Part shown: positions 29,173-41,694 of the stretch, one piece after another
How positions within the stretch are numbered: the first letter of the stretch is position 1
How the letters are laid out: the number at the start of each line of letters is the position of its first letter
Assembly (NCBI RefSeq): GCF_011386835.1
Contig: NC_088792.1
Span: 40,352,882-40,416,881, forward strand
Source: Chrysemys picta bellii
Taxonomy: Eukaryota; Chordata; Testudines; Emydidae
Reading direction: 5' to 3'
DNA length: 64,000 bases
Program-made: the position numbers and the translations under genes
The notes under the pieces: model-generated
Seen by the model: only the letters and a program-made list of their open reading frames with translations
Told to the model about the DNA's origin: nothing
Database searches by the model: none

Positions 29173-29430
29173 CTAATCACTTAGTTTTGTGAGATCTTTT
29201 TGAAGTTCTTCACAGTCTGCTTTGGTCTTAACTATCTTGAGCAGTTTAGTATCTTCTGCAAACTTTGCTACCTCACTGTTTACCCCCTTCTCCAGACCAT
29301 TTGTGAATAAGGTGAATAGGATTGGTCCTAGGACCGACCCTTGGGGAACACCACTAATTACCCCTCTCCATTCTGAAGATTTACCATTTATTCCTACCCT
29401 TTGTTCCCTGTCTTTTAACCAGTTCTCCAT
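29173..29430 (-). pseudogene. CR1 ORF2 reverse transcriptase fragment (motifs B and C)
   Basis: 85-codon piece with Gly-Val-Pro-Gln-Gly-Ser-Val-Leu-Gly-Pro (motif B) and Phe-Ala-Glu-Asp-Thr-Lys, where the first catalytic Asp of the usual Ala-Asp-Asp is Glu. That change alone would disable polymerase chemistry. Motif A (Tyr-Leu-Asp-Phe-Gln-Lys-Ala-Phe-Asp) lies upstream at about 29500-29530 in another frame. Confidence 0.85.
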
Positions 29431-29760
29431 CCATTAAAGAATCTTCCCTCTTATCCCATGACAACTTCATTTACATAGGAGCCTTGGTGAGGGACCTTGT
29501 CAAAGGCTTTCTGGAAATCTAAGTACACTCTGTCCACTGGATCCCCCTTGTCCACATGTTTGTTGACCCGTTCAAAGAACTGCAATAGATTAGTAAGACA
29601 TGATTTCCCTTTTACAGAAACCATGTTGACTTTTGCCCAACAAGTTATGTTCTTCTATGTGTCTGACAATTTTATTCTTTATTTTTGTTTCAACTAATTT
29701 GCCCGGTACTGACATTAGACTTACCAGTCTGTAATTGCCGGGATCACCTCTAGAGCCCTT

Positions 29761-30165
29761 TTAAAATATTGGCATTACATTAGCTATCTTCCAGTCATTG
29801 GGTACAGAAGCGGATTTAAATGACAGGTTACAAACCATAGTTAATAGTTCCGCAATTTCACATTTGAGTTCTTTCAGAACTCTTGGGTGAATGCCATCTG
29901 GTCCCGGTGACTTGTTACTGTTAAGTTTATCAATTAATTCCAAAACTTCCTCTAGTGACACTTCAATCTGTGACAATTCCTCAGATTTGTCACCTGCAAA
30001 GGACGTAGGTTTGGAAATCTCCCTAACATCCTCAGCCATGAAGACTGAAGCAAAGAATTCATTTAGTTTCTCTGCAATGATTCTATCAACTTTAAGTGCT
30101 CCTTTTTTCTCTTTTGAAAACAATAAATCAGTTACAGACAGCTGTGTGTTCACACCTGCTCGGTA
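29761..30165 (-). pseudogene. CR1 ORF2 RT N-terminal fragment
   Basis: Open piece including Leu-Asn-Glu-Phe-Phe-Ala-Ser-Val-Phe, Asn-Lys-Ser-Pro-Gly-Pro-Asp-Gly-Ile-His-Pro-Arg-Val-Leu-Lys-Glu-Leu, and Val-Pro-x-Asp-Trp-Lys-Ile-Ala-Asn-Val, the normal entry to the CR1 RT. The open frame continues to 30324, but beyond about 30165 the reading no longer looks like CR1. Confidence 0.85.
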
Positions 30166-30169
30166 GGGA

Positions 30170-32480
30170 CTTGTTAAATCGGATAAAGAGGTATAAGTTT
30201 GGGCTACACTGTGTATGATGGGAGATATGTTGTAGCTTCCTGCTCCCCGCAATACACCGGCAGAGGCGGCTGCCATAATATGGGTGGGAACTCTATAGGA
30301 GCACCTAGGAGGATGAGGCAGCAAAGGATAGCTGCAGCACTGTAGGTCTCAGAGTGGGTAGGTGGATGGGCACTTTTGGGACTGAGCCTATTACACTTAC
30401 ATTTGTCCTGTATGTCAGGCCGTTTTTTCAGTAGCGATAAAAATGAAGCACATCAGCCACTGAATCACCAGTGCCATATCCTTCAGCCACAGGATTTTTC
30501 TGAGAAGCATTTCATCTGAAAATTGTTCTTTTTGTAGGTATATAGTCATGTGCCAGTGCTGTTCAGAATGGGTGTGACATCACCAGTGGCATGCAGGATG
30601 ATATGAGCCAGGGGTGTACACATAGGGGTGGCAATGACTCAGTTGCATGCTCCCCCTGTCTCTATGGAATCCCCTCTACACAAAAAGCTCATGCTGGGGA
30701 TTCCCCTGTTTTGGGGGGCATTTTGGGTAACAAGAGATCAGCTGCTTTATGTAGCATGTGTCTCTGGAAAGGATGCCTACATTCCACAACAATTTACTCT
30801 TGAAAAATGGCCCTCTAAATGTTATAATTTAACATATGCACCACAAGTGGAAGGGTTAAAAGAAAATATGAATCAAGGGTGAAATCATATTGAAAGCAAA
30901 ATTCAGGAACATGCAAAGAGCCTGCTTGGTGAAGTAAAAGCAAGAGTCTTTTTCCCAATGAGATTTTGTGGCAAAATGAGAAAGTTCGAGAGCTGTGAAA
31001 AAAACGAAAACAATATTTTAAACTTTGGCAGGTGATGCTCCAATATCAGAATTTTCAGGAGTATAAAGAAGACAAAAACTTGTGAAGAAAGAGGTACTAA
31101 AGCCAAAGCCATGGAAGGCTTATATGCCCATCTTGAAATGAAGGAGGGAAAGAAAGAAATATATAGCCCGGCAAAGACGCTCAATCAGAGAACTAAAAAC
31201 ATTGGTGAGATGAAGGTAATTAATGAGGAAAGTGCAGCAGCCTAGCTACCCAGCCTATGAGAATAAATGGATTGAAGTTCAAAACTATGGATTTTTTATC
31301 TTTGAATACACAGTTTCTTTTGAAGCTGCACACCAAGCAAATCATCCCTCATGTCAACAGAGTTCTACAAGATTCACAGAAACAAACAGAGAAACTGAAA
31401 ACAAAATCAAGCTCTATCTGTGGTCAAAGTGAGTTAAGTACCAAAAACACATTTCTCAAAGTCAAAACCCATGATAAATAAGCTCAATTGTTTTCCTCCT
31501 GGGGACACAGGATTCACAAAATGAAGCAAAAATGGCCCCAAAGTGATATGGACTGCTCTAGTGCATTTTGTGTGTGCTCTTAAAAAAATGACAGAGCTCT
31601 GAAGTATTTCAGAGATATGAACGTTTCCTGCCTAGTGCAAGAGGAACCCTGTTGTACTCTCTTAATCACTGCTTCACCTCAAGCTGGTGTCTTTCTTTCT
31701 TTCAGAAGGACTGGCTGTCAAATGCAGTTTTATTGCTAACCTAAAGACAAAAAGCCAAGTAGTACAATTCTTTAAAGCTTTCGGTAAAAATGAATTTATG
31801 TTTTAAAATATGCCTTTTAGATTTTTCTTATGTAATGTGACTTGGGCAGCTATGGTGTTTGTATAATATGAATTGTAAAATAATTCTCTCTCTACTGCAG
31901 AGTATATAAATGCTTTCTATCGTACCTGACTGTGGTATTCCTGTATAAGTAGTTGTACTCTTTCACTGAGAGGAACAAAGTGGGGTAAAGCAAACTTGAG
32001 TCTCCCAAGAAGAGTTCTCCTTCAGCTATTTTAATTCTTGGCTTTATCAGGCTGCTCTTATACACTGTCTCTCATGTTTCCTTGTTCCTATGGGCCTGAT
32101 TATTGAAATACACTAAGGGCAAGATGCTAAGAGATGCAGCAGTGAAATTGCAGGTAAGGCTAAGGATTTAAGTCACTTTATTTACCTTCACAATTCTGGG
32201 CTGCTCCAGGGGCCCAAGCATCCCCTAGTATAACTTGGACAACAAAGTTAAGGCAGCCTGTTCCCAGCTGCCTGTGTGCAGCATTGCTGTATAGAATCTC
32301 TGCAGCGCTATGTATTGCAACCTTGCACCAACACCCCTGTCTCACCCCCACCCTTTGCATACCTTCTGTGAAAGGGCATTTCAGGGGTCCTTGGAAGACA
32401 TTTTCCTCAGTTTCTGCACTGGGGAAATTTTCCCCTGACTGGATCCAAAGCTTCTAGAGTCACTTTGTAAAAACATGAAG
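30170..32480. other. Intron, nothing firmly recognised
   Basis: 2.3 kb. No paired splice sites with coding sense and no repeat with clear ends. 30170-30420 may be a diverged repeat. Confidence 0.35.
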
Positions 32481-32489
32481 GACTAGAAC

Positions 32490-32975
32490 CTGGGGCCATC
32501 GGGGTTCTAGGCTGCTGATCCTTAGACTAGGTTTCTGCTGGAGGACTCTGTGGAGCTAGGCTTTGCAGAAAGTACCAGCCAGCAGGGTCTGAGTGGTGGA
32601 CCCTCACATGCCACTGATTGGCTGATGCTAGCATTTAAACCAGGAAGCCATCACTGCTTCCACTCCAGACCTTGCTTGCTATGGACCCTGGACTCTGGCT
32701 TCTGACGCTGGTCCGTCTTTAACTTTGCTATTTGCTCACTAACTATAACCTAGTGTCTGACCCTGATATCTTGACCCAGCTTGATCCCAACTGTGCTATC
32801 TGCCTGCCTCCTGGTGCCTGAGCCTGAATTCCTGGCATCCTAACCCAGCTCACTCTTGACCCTGCTACTCGTTTCCTGACCACAATTTAGCAGCTGACTG
32901 ATACATACAAGCCACCCATGACCTGGCCCTGACACCCTTTATGCCACTCTGGCCCTAGGTTGGCACACTAGAACA
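32490..32975 (+). repeat. CTGAC-rich dispersed repeat, LTR-retrotransposon-like
   Basis: Recurring ctgaccctg/ctgacct/cctggac phrases in 32680-32945 and an upstream catttaaaccaggaagcc promoter-like stretch resemble 5' regions of reptilian LTR elements. No terminal repeats or frame were found; class is a guess. Confidence 0.35.
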
Positions 32976-33202
32976 GGGGTGAGAATCTCACCCAAAGAGA
33001 ATAAATATATCATCATTCAGCGACTGATATTAAGTCAATGATACTAAAAGATTTCTAGATTAGTTAAAATTAACTTTTTTCTCCTGTAATGATGAAAATT
33101 TAAGGATTCCCAGTGATTCCATTCTAGTGTTTTGTAAATTCACCCATCATTGTGTACTTGAGAACTGTATAGGGACAGGATGATAAAATTATTTCTCTCC
33201 AA

Positions 33203-33272
33203 AGGCCTAACTGAAGCCTACTGAAATCAAAGGCAATCTTTCCATTGACTTTGTGGGGCTTTGGATGGGCTA
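33203..33272. mobile_element. Palindromic MITE
   Basis: aggcctaactgaagcc .. aatctttccattgactttgtggggctttggatgggct folds back imperfectly; same type as 38659-38744. Confidence 0.5.
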
Positions 33273-33703
33273 ATAACATGATCTGACTCCTTTGAATCTC
33301 ATGTTTCAGAATAGCCTAATACAGGAGAAATGATAGAAAAAGAGCAAAGTATCATAAAACATTAAGCAATACCAAAGGGGGAAGAAAAAAAAAGAAAGGG
33401 AATAACTGATCAAAAAAATAAAAAGGTAACATGCTTTGCATTATTAAATACTAATACTAATATATATCTGGAGAAGCTAAACCAGCTCCAGCTTTTATTT
33501 CTCTCTCAAGTCCACAGAAGACGACCATTTCAGGGCCAGTTTCTGCAGTGGTTGTTCATATGGTTTGTTATAAACTTTTGCCCTCTTTTTGAGTTCCTGA
33601 GCAGGGCAAACTAGCTTCTCCGCTAACTATAAAGTGTTGCATGGTGCAGAATTGAAAATTCAAGTAATAAAGTTTAAGGACAGAATGGACCACTGGATCA
33701 CTT

Positions 33704-33827
33704 TAGGGTTACCATACATCCGTATTTCTCCGGGCATGTCCATCTTTTCAGTTGTTAAATCGCCGTCCGGGAGGAATTTTTAAATATCTAAAAACGTTCG
33801 GGAAAATACCAACGTACGGTAACCCTA
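33704..33827. mobile_element. Miniature hAT-like terminal unit
   Basis: 124 bp with ends TAGGGTTACCATACATCCGT and ACGTACGGTAACCCTA, related to the 59051-59812 element (shared catgtcc, ccgggaggaatt and cgggaaaat phrases). No direct target duplication; instead the outside sequences ATCACTTT (33697-33704) and AAAGTGAT (33833-33840) are inverted copies. Confidence 0.7.
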
Positions 33828-35675
33828 CTGTGAAAGTGATGCGGGGCTGAGCGGGGGGAGTGGAGGCTGCTTGGGTGAGCCGGGCAGGGGCAGCAGGGAA
33901 CGCTGGCGGGGACTGGGTTCACTCCTGGCCTGGCATTGCGGCGATGAGCAGAAAGTCGCAGCCTGGCCCTTATCAGCGGGCAGCGGGCGGGACTGGGCCC
34001 CGGGCCCTGCACTCTGGCTCCATGGGTGGCAGGGGGCAGTGGCTGTAGGCGCCTCCTTCTCCTGCGCCGCACGGCAGGGTCGGGAAACAACAGCAGCAGC
34101 ACGGCCTCTCCTGCCCCATGGCAGGCTATGCTCCCCACCTACCCCTGCTGCTGCGGAGGCTGCCGCCACCCTGGACTCAGACCACCCGGCTCCCCCCAAG
34201 CAGTGCCTGGCTCCTTGCGTCTCTCCGTGGCAGTGCCCCCCCATTCTGTGTCCTCCCAGGCAGCCGCAGTGGCAGCGACTGGGAATCCCAATAGGAGTAG
34301 CGGCCCCCGGGCAAGCAGGGGAGACTCCGAGGTGAAGAGGCTTCTGGCCCTGGCGCAGCCCGAGCACTGGAGACTGACAGGTACCTGCCCCTACCCCATC
34401 CCGGCACCGCCTGCCCCCCATCCCAGTGAGTGTTACCTGTCCCACCAGCCTCAGTGCCCTGCCCCATATTGTCAGCCACCCCAATCTCACTGTGACACCA
34501 GCACCCCGTGGCAAAGGACCCCCTGATCTTCATAAACAGCTGTCACTGCAGGCCTGACAAACTAACTGCACCCCACACGTGTCTTACAGGGCACTTACCC
34601 ACAAAGAGGAACGTGGAAGGGATCTACACAAGGCTGGTAACTTGTCAACAGTGAGAATCTTTGTGAGATGTGTGCATGGGTAATATTGAAGGAATAATGT
34701 ATTACCTTAAAAGTCTACTTTATAGACTTGGAGTAGAAATTAGTCACCAGGGGATAATGGCTTTTTGGGGCAAGGGGGATTTGTCATCCCGCCTAACCAG
34801 GCTGATGATGCAATGCAAGGCTCAGTTGTTTAGCTTTGCACAATAGTAAGACTTTGAATGGGACGTCATCAGAGGCAATGGCAAACAATTGAAACACCTT
34901 AAAGGTAAAGAAAAGAAACATTGTAACAGGACTGGGGTTCCCCCTGTGTGCAAATAGAAATAAAGGTTGTTTTCAGTATAACACAGAGGAGGGAGTAGCA
35001 CTCTGTATCCTTTCACTGAGAAAACCCCTTGTGAAACAGGGCTGCTTTCATGAATGTTTGAATCCTGGTGTTTGGGAAACCAGCCAACCCTGCGAAGACT
35101 GAACTTTGTGGGGAGAGGAGGAACCTAGTTCGAGATAAGAAAGATAACTCTTGGTAAGTGTAGGCCAGGTTCACATTTTATGATTTTGATTTATATTGTA
35201 ATCATTTGTTTCCATCACTCTTGTTTCTAGTTAAATCCTCATTCTTAAATAAACTATCTTTTATTCGAGCGGTGAGCCAGCAGCAGGTGGAGCTGGGGGA
35301 GAAAGGCCAGTGGTGGGCAGCAGGGGTTGAAGATGCAAGCGGCGAGGGAGCCACCAGCGGGTGGGTGGACGGGGGTGAGGAGGCAAGAAGCGGCAAGCTG
35401 GTGGCAGGCGGGAGTTCTTGGGGCGGGCATGGGGGTTTCTGGCAGGGGAATGAGGAGGTGAGTGGCAGGTGGGAGGAGGCGAGTGGTGGGGGACTGAGGA
35501 GGGATGCAGCAAGCCAGCGGCAGGCCAGGGGGTGAGGAGGAGTGCGGTGGCAGGACCGAGCAGGGAGGGGGTGGAATCTGGGGCAGAGTGGGGGCGGAGC
35601 GTGGGAGGAGCAGGGCGGGGCCGACACCTCCTGTGGAGTGTCCTCTTTTTTGAATGTTCAAATATGGTATCCCTA
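33704..35675. mobile_element. GC-rich hAT-like composite element
   Basis: A right end matching this family lies at 35660-35675 (atatggtatccctaa), preceded by the typical ggggcggagcgtggg..ggggcgggg stretch seen just before the right end of 59051-59812. 33840-34530 and 35275-35640 are GC-rich and would be interior; 34540-35270 is AT-richer, unrelated and looks inserted. The outer ends lack a clear target duplication, so the composite reading is an inference. Confidence 0.45.
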
Positions 35676-35714
35676 ACTTAGTCTCACCTCTGGAATTAAG
35701 TGACATATACCCAG

Positions 35715-35810
35715 ATGAACCTAGCAAGTGACCTGCCCCACATGACGCAAAGGAAGCTGCAAAGCCCCCAAGGACCCTGCCAATCTGACTTGGGGGGAAA
35801 TTTCTTACTA
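35715..35810 (-). mobile_element. CR1 3' UTR fragment
   Basis: agcaagtgacctgccccac, gcaaaggaagctgcaaagcccccaagg, ccctgccaatctgac and ggggggaaatttctt align in order with 47238-47320 of the long CR1 copy. Confidence 0.7.
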
Positions 35811-38655
35811 ATCCTGCATAAGTAAAGTGATGGCCTATTTAAAAAAAAATCAAAAGTTGGGCTAAGCAGCCAAACACTGCGTTACCCACAGTCTCTTGGA
35901 TCTGTAAATCTGGGCTGGAATTCTCGCCAGAACAGATTTTCCTCCCAACACTTTCAGAGCTTCCTTCTTCTCATGGGGTGAAAGCAAAGCTCTTCTGAGG
36001 TTACTTCAGTACTTTCACCTCTCATCCATGCCATAAGGAGGAAGTGAGGAGGAACAAAAATGATAAAAAATACTAAAAAGTGAACCAAACATTTCTAAAC
36101 CACCTGTACATTTTAGATCAAATCTGGTTAGAGCTTTGGACAAGTGTTCTGGTCAGCACTAACTATAAAATAAACTAGTTTCCCTTCTCTATTAGGTCGC
36201 AGTTCCCATGGTTTTTTTGTTTTTTGTTTTTGTTTTAAATTGGGTATGCTTATAGCACCTCTACAGGAGGGAGCTGGGAATGCCAGTCCTAATCTCCTTA
36301 AAGATAAAGAAAAAACCTTGTGAAATATGGTTCCAAAGAGCCAGCTCCCAAAAGAAACTGGAACTGTACAAATGGTTTCTTCTTCCTGCATTTTCACAGG
36401 ACTCATTTAACAGACCATGAAAGCCCAAATGAATCAGCTAATCATTCAGCAGATGAATAACATGGATCATTCCGCTCATTTTTCTGGAAATTTCCATTAC
36501 ATTTGAATTTAGAATTATTGTTATTATCTGTGTTCTTTAATGGTGCCTTGTGATAAATAATTAGTGCCAAAATCAAATCATCTGGTTTAGTGAGGTATTT
36601 TTTCAGGCTGATATTCTCATCTCTTGCATCTTGTTGGAGTAGAACTTGATATTTTTTAAACAAATTATCACAGGCAGTTATTCTTCCATTACCTTATGTA
36701 CAAAATCCAGACTTATGGCAATAGCACTTCTGAGATCTTGCATGCTTGATTTTAGCCCACTATTATGTGATGGCAAACTATCAGCACTGAGCCTCTCTCT
36801 CTCATTTCAGCTCAACAATGCACAATATGCTCTTTAGCGGGACTGGAAGTGGTCTAGGACTGCAACTTCTTTCCAGCTATTTTTAGGCGAAGTTGCAAGA
36901 TGGCCATAATGAAGAGATCAAAAGTTAGAAAAACAACAACAATCCATGGACATTATTTTGTACCATAAATAACCTCTGTTTTCCATTATTATAGGTCTGC
37001 AAATAAACAATATATGTACAATAATAAAAGTGAACATTTTAAAAAATAGGTATCAACCATTGTAAATTCACTCAGGCTCATTTAGGACAATTGGGGGATT
37101 TTCAGCAAGAATTATAATACATAAATCTGCAAATTAGGTTCCAGATTTGATCTTTTTCTATCAAACTTTTCCTCTTTAAAAAGAACAACTGTTTCTGGCA
37201 CTGACAAAAGAGTCCAGAACCATTTCTCACAGTTCCCTGAGTCCTGACATACATTAGGGGTGCAAGTCCATCAAGGTGCTGCTTGCCCTCAACTTCCATG
37301 GATGTCCGTGGTAGTTTAGGGCACTCAGTCCTTTCAGGATTGGACTCCAGCTGCTCAGCAATTTAAGAAATAAAGCTATTTGCATGCTCTGCTCAGATAA
37401 GTGTTTTTTAGCTAACAACACTCGAGTTAAAAAATAAAGGAAATCAAGTGAAAAGTTTGTGCTTTGTTAGGTTATGGCTTTCATAAAGGCTCTGAATTCA
37501 AGAAACAAGCAATGCTCATCCGTCACCAGGCAAAGTACACTATGAGACATATAATATGCATTGCACCCTTTAGCTGAGAGTTGTTGCAGGAAACAAATGA
37601 AAAGGTGCACATGCACAGTAAGTCTTTTCCAGATCTGGAAACAGAACTTGTGAGCCCTGGCTATTAACTTCTGCTATAGCCACTACCCAACATTTCCTTC
37701 CTGCAAAAGCAATGTTAATATGTGTCCATACTCTGGACAGCAACAGCCTTCACTGAGACCCCCAGTGGTAAATCATTCCTGTTCGAAACAGAAATGAGCA
37801 AGTCACTGGAATAGCCCTCAGCAGCTCCTGTAGGCCGAGAACAAGTGAATGAGCCTCTCCTGGGCATTTGGGATGACCAGAGCTGTGCTAAAAACTTTCT
37901 ACCCCATGCTGCCCATGCTCTGGGTGAGTTTTCTGATGCACAGGACATTGCCAAAAAAATGTCCTAACCACTTTTAAACACTGATTTCCACTGCTTTCTG
38001 ATTATCTCAGTCTTACAATGCACCATCAAGCTGTATGGAGGGAGCTGCCATCTTGATAGTTAATTATTCTTTATTTTATTTAAGGCTTTTGTGAGCTGTT
38101 TTAGTGATTTATGTTAGTTACAGCAGCTTGAATATCTTTTATATTACACTGCAATGCTGCAAGTTTCATTGTTTACTGGAGAATACAAATGTGACCACCA
38201 CTGCTCTCACCTTAGCAATTCTAGCAAGGCTATAGATGCCACAACTGCCTCCACAGTGCCCAGAGCAGCGTCACAAGGAGAAAAATCCGGCCTGTTTGCA
38301 TGATACTTTGTGCTCATGGGTTTATTTGAACAGCCATCTTCCTCAGTCATATACATCAAATAATAAAACCACATGCTTTGTGCTACAAAAACAACTTAGA
38401 CAAAACATGCTTTCTGTAGTCCTGAGTGCCCCAGGCTAGGAACAGATGGGAAATGTTGTTTTTGCGAATACGGCAAAATGCAATTTATTTGCCTGTTCTA
38501 CAAAGGTAAAGGAACCAACAACAAACAAGAACAAGTAAGGGAAGGGCAGGCTCCTTCGTGATAACATATTGAGACAAACGTCAGCACTCCAGATGTGTTA
38601 GGAAAGTTAAAAAGCTTGGCCCAAACTGTAGCATAGAAGTGAACAAATTCATATT
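35811..38655. other. Intron, nothing recognised
   Basis: 2.8 kb of ordinary intronic sequence with an A/T-run patch (36210-36240). No supported feature. Confidence 0.4.
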
Positions 38656-38658
38656 AAT

Positions 38659-38744
38659 GGCCTGATCCAAATAGCCTGATCCAAAGGACATTAAAGCCAA
38701 TGGAAAGAATCCCTTTGATTTTGATGAGCGTTAGTTCAAGGCCC
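38659..38744. mobile_element. Palindromic MITE with a duplicated left end
   Basis: Left end ggcctgatccaaa is present twice (38659-38671 and about 38674-38685); the right end is ttcaaggccc. Centre attaaagccaatggaaagaatccctttgattttgatgagcg is self-complementary. Confidence 0.6.
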
Positions 38745-41690
38745 TAATTGCACAGAGCAGTCAGGAAAATGGTGCCAAGTTATATAGAAATATCCCCCAG
38801 GAACCCTAAACCTACACCTGTGGAGAATGCAACAAGCCCAGCAGCTCCATTCAGTACAGCACATGCATATCTGTTAAGAAGGAGAAATAATCACCAGATA
38901 GAAAGTGTGGCTGGGAAAGCCAACCAGTCCCATAACCTGTCTCCTAAAAAGTACGTGGAAAAGGCATAAAATTCACACAGCCCAAGCAGTGCCTCTCTTA
39001 ATTTCCTAACCTGTGCCTCTCTCTAAAACCCCTGTGGAGAGGGAAGTCCCATAGTGGGAAACGGCCTGGGTTCCATTATTTATTCAGCACATTCTTGTCA
39101 CCCAGGCACCAATAAGATTGAATATTTGTTATGTGACCCTGGAGTATGGAGTTCCTCACAAAAGACAAACACCTCTCTACGCACGTGTGCTGTGGTGGCA
39201 CAGGGCCATCATAATACGACAACTACAGTAATCATCTTACAACAAACAATAAGGCTGTATTCCTCTAAAATACTATAGATTACTTAAGCACCAGACAATT
39301 GCTTGGAATAATTATTATGACAATATAGGTAAGCCGAGACATTCATGATTTCAACCAGAGATACCTCCCTGGTAATTGCAGCTCTACTAGTCATCTAGGC
39401 AACCAGGGTTTAATCCATTTGGCAAAGAAATGCATCTTTCTAAAATTTACTGAATTTGTGCTTAATCATATTTCAGCATGGAGGGAACTCCAAAAGAATG
39501 GGAAATCTACCAAGAAAATTCTGCAAATCTCATTCATAAGCTTTGGGACCTAAAACTGCTTTGATACTGTGAAAACATAGGTGGCAGGAGGTAAGAAGGG
39601 AGAAGTGACATGGAGAGGAAAATGTATCTACCTAGCTGAGAGGATGTTGTTTCCTTTGTTGCTGAAGGGGCCACATGTGGAAAAGGGGAATGGGCTATGG
39701 AGTAGAGGGAGGAATCAGGGAACAGCTGCTCTAAACAGCATTTTCCCAGTCTTTATGCATTCCTAACATCTGCATAAAAACCAGAGTAGCTAATGCTGCC
39801 TAAAGGAGTCTTATCTCCTCTTCTGTACACTTTCACTTCCAATGAAGGGTTTAGAGCGCTATTGGAACCAATAGCAACAGAGCTCCATTATGGGTTAGCT
39901 GAGTAGATCATAAAGGGAGGGACCACATAACTAGGTGAGGAGTCACAGGATTGTAGCCAGAGTTTCTTGTAAATCTTAATCCCCCCCCCCCCCCCCGCCC
40001 CCCAGGAGAATTCCAAGTTCATACTATGCTGCCTCCGTTTCCACAATACAGGACTGAACAGAAGGAAGACCAATAGCAAAACTTTCATAGCCCCTGGGGT
40101 TTTGGATTATTTTTTCCTCCCTATAAGAGGAACACAAAGACCAAAGTGTAGAATCTGAGACTGTAACCTATAGAACTCTGGGCTATCCAGAGAGTAAACA
40201 CAGAGAAATTCAAAAAATTACTGGGGAATGAGGTTTTCCTTCAATTGGCTTAAATACATGGTGTTTGTAAAGCTAAAAGAAAAGGAGACTGTTAAAGAAA
40301 TTGGACGTGTACACCTGAAGTTTAATGAAAACCCCATTGTGCCCAATAGATAAATGAGTAATTCATCATTTTGTAAAGATTTCCCCATAATGTTGCCGAA
40401 GACATCTGCCATGCAAGTGATAGCTATGTAAAGGAAGATTATCTTGTGCTTATAGTTTTCCTGATGAGATCTTTTTTTGTTTCAGTTTTGTTTATAAAGC
40501 AGCTTTGCGCCTCTCTCATAATCACTTGGCCTCCTTTTGGAGTTCAACAGCATAGCCCAGACAACTACAAGAAAAGCATCCCATGAGTCATCCATGCTCA
40601 TAAACACTAACATTCTGCAAATTACACAGGACTATGGTGTTGCAGAAGTTGTAATACATGTGAAAATAATCCTAACTCATATGTAATTGCTTTCTCAGCA
40701 AAGCCCATTGTTGAAGTAGTGCTCTTAAAAGAAATATTTGCTATAACATCATAATAAACCAAAGTTACTTTCTGAATTGCCTCACTGCAATGGTCTTTTA
40801 ATGCAAGGGTGGTTATAAAACAATATTAACATTCAGGTTCAGACAATAAGTCAGAGAGACTAAAACTAAAGTAAACTTTGAATATTTAAATACTTCGGAG
40901 TTTTAAAATCCATTTATGAGCACCCTACTGAGGCAAACATTTTCTTCCTTATAAAGACAGTTCTATATAGAATATTTTCAATAATAAATATAGTGTTATT
41001 TTCAAAATAGCTTACAATATATGGAATTAAAGAGAACCATGAATATTTATTTTTATATAATACCAATACTAATACATATATATATATATTACGTACACTC
41101 TCAAAATGCAGTGCTCATTAGCTCATAAAGTTAGTAGAAGCAAATTTTACAGCATAACCTCAATACATATATTGTTTACCTTTAACTTCATATAATGCAA
41201 GGTAATTGTAAGTACTAATACATTTTGCTTCTACTAATTGCACTAGCAAATGTGCACTATTATTTTAAAACAGTATATTCCCAGACATATGCCATGAATT
41301 TACTTTTTTTTTTTTTTGGTAATTTCCTTGTCATTTTTGTTAGCTGAATCCCTCTGAAATTTTGCAGTGAACACAAATTTGTAAATTGTCCTGGACACTG
41401 CAGGAAGACTGACAAGACACCAGGACTTTGGTTTAACTAGTCCACAGCTGTATTAATATAATACATCTGGGCACAATCCAGCAATAACTTCTCCGGTGAA
41501 GGTCAACCTTCCTTTGGTTATTTGTACAACCTGGGGGAGGGCTGCATTCAGCACCTCCATGCCTTTAACCTGTTCCCAGAACCATTGCTGGGACCCCACT
41601 GCACTCCTCTCATATAAAGGTTGAGGGAAAGGGCAAAAGAGGTGGTCTCCTCACTGTACCAGACATTAGGAGCTGTAACCCCATTCCACA
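38745..41690. other. Intron, nothing recognised
   Basis: Contains a poly-C run (39981-39996), a short (TA)n at 41075-41090 and a poly-T at 41305-41318. No exon or mobile element is supported. Confidence 0.4.
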
Positions 41691-41694
41691 CTTC

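Larger units (their letters stand above)
28250..30165 (-). mobile_element. CR1 LINE, minus strand, 5'-truncated in the linker before RT
   Basis: 3' UTR phrase (gccatactgggtcagatcaaaggtct) at 28263-28288; ORF2 runs from 28531 up to about 30165 in three open pieces. The 5' border is a truncation, the usual outcome of target-primed reverse transcription. It lacks the endonuclease domain. Confidence 0.9.

Noticed and set aside
33788..34530. Several overlapping frames of 116-229 codons on both strands and a high CpG content, suggesting a gene with a CpG island
   Set aside because: All frames lie in a GC-rich hAT-like element, are open on both strands at once, have Pro/Arg/Gly-rich composition and match no family; the sequence next to both ends is the MITE terminus.
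35202..35727. Long Pro/Ser-rich minus frame (157 codons) and Gly/Glu-rich plus frame
   Set aside because: Shadow frames of one purine-rich repeat tract without start context or splice sites.
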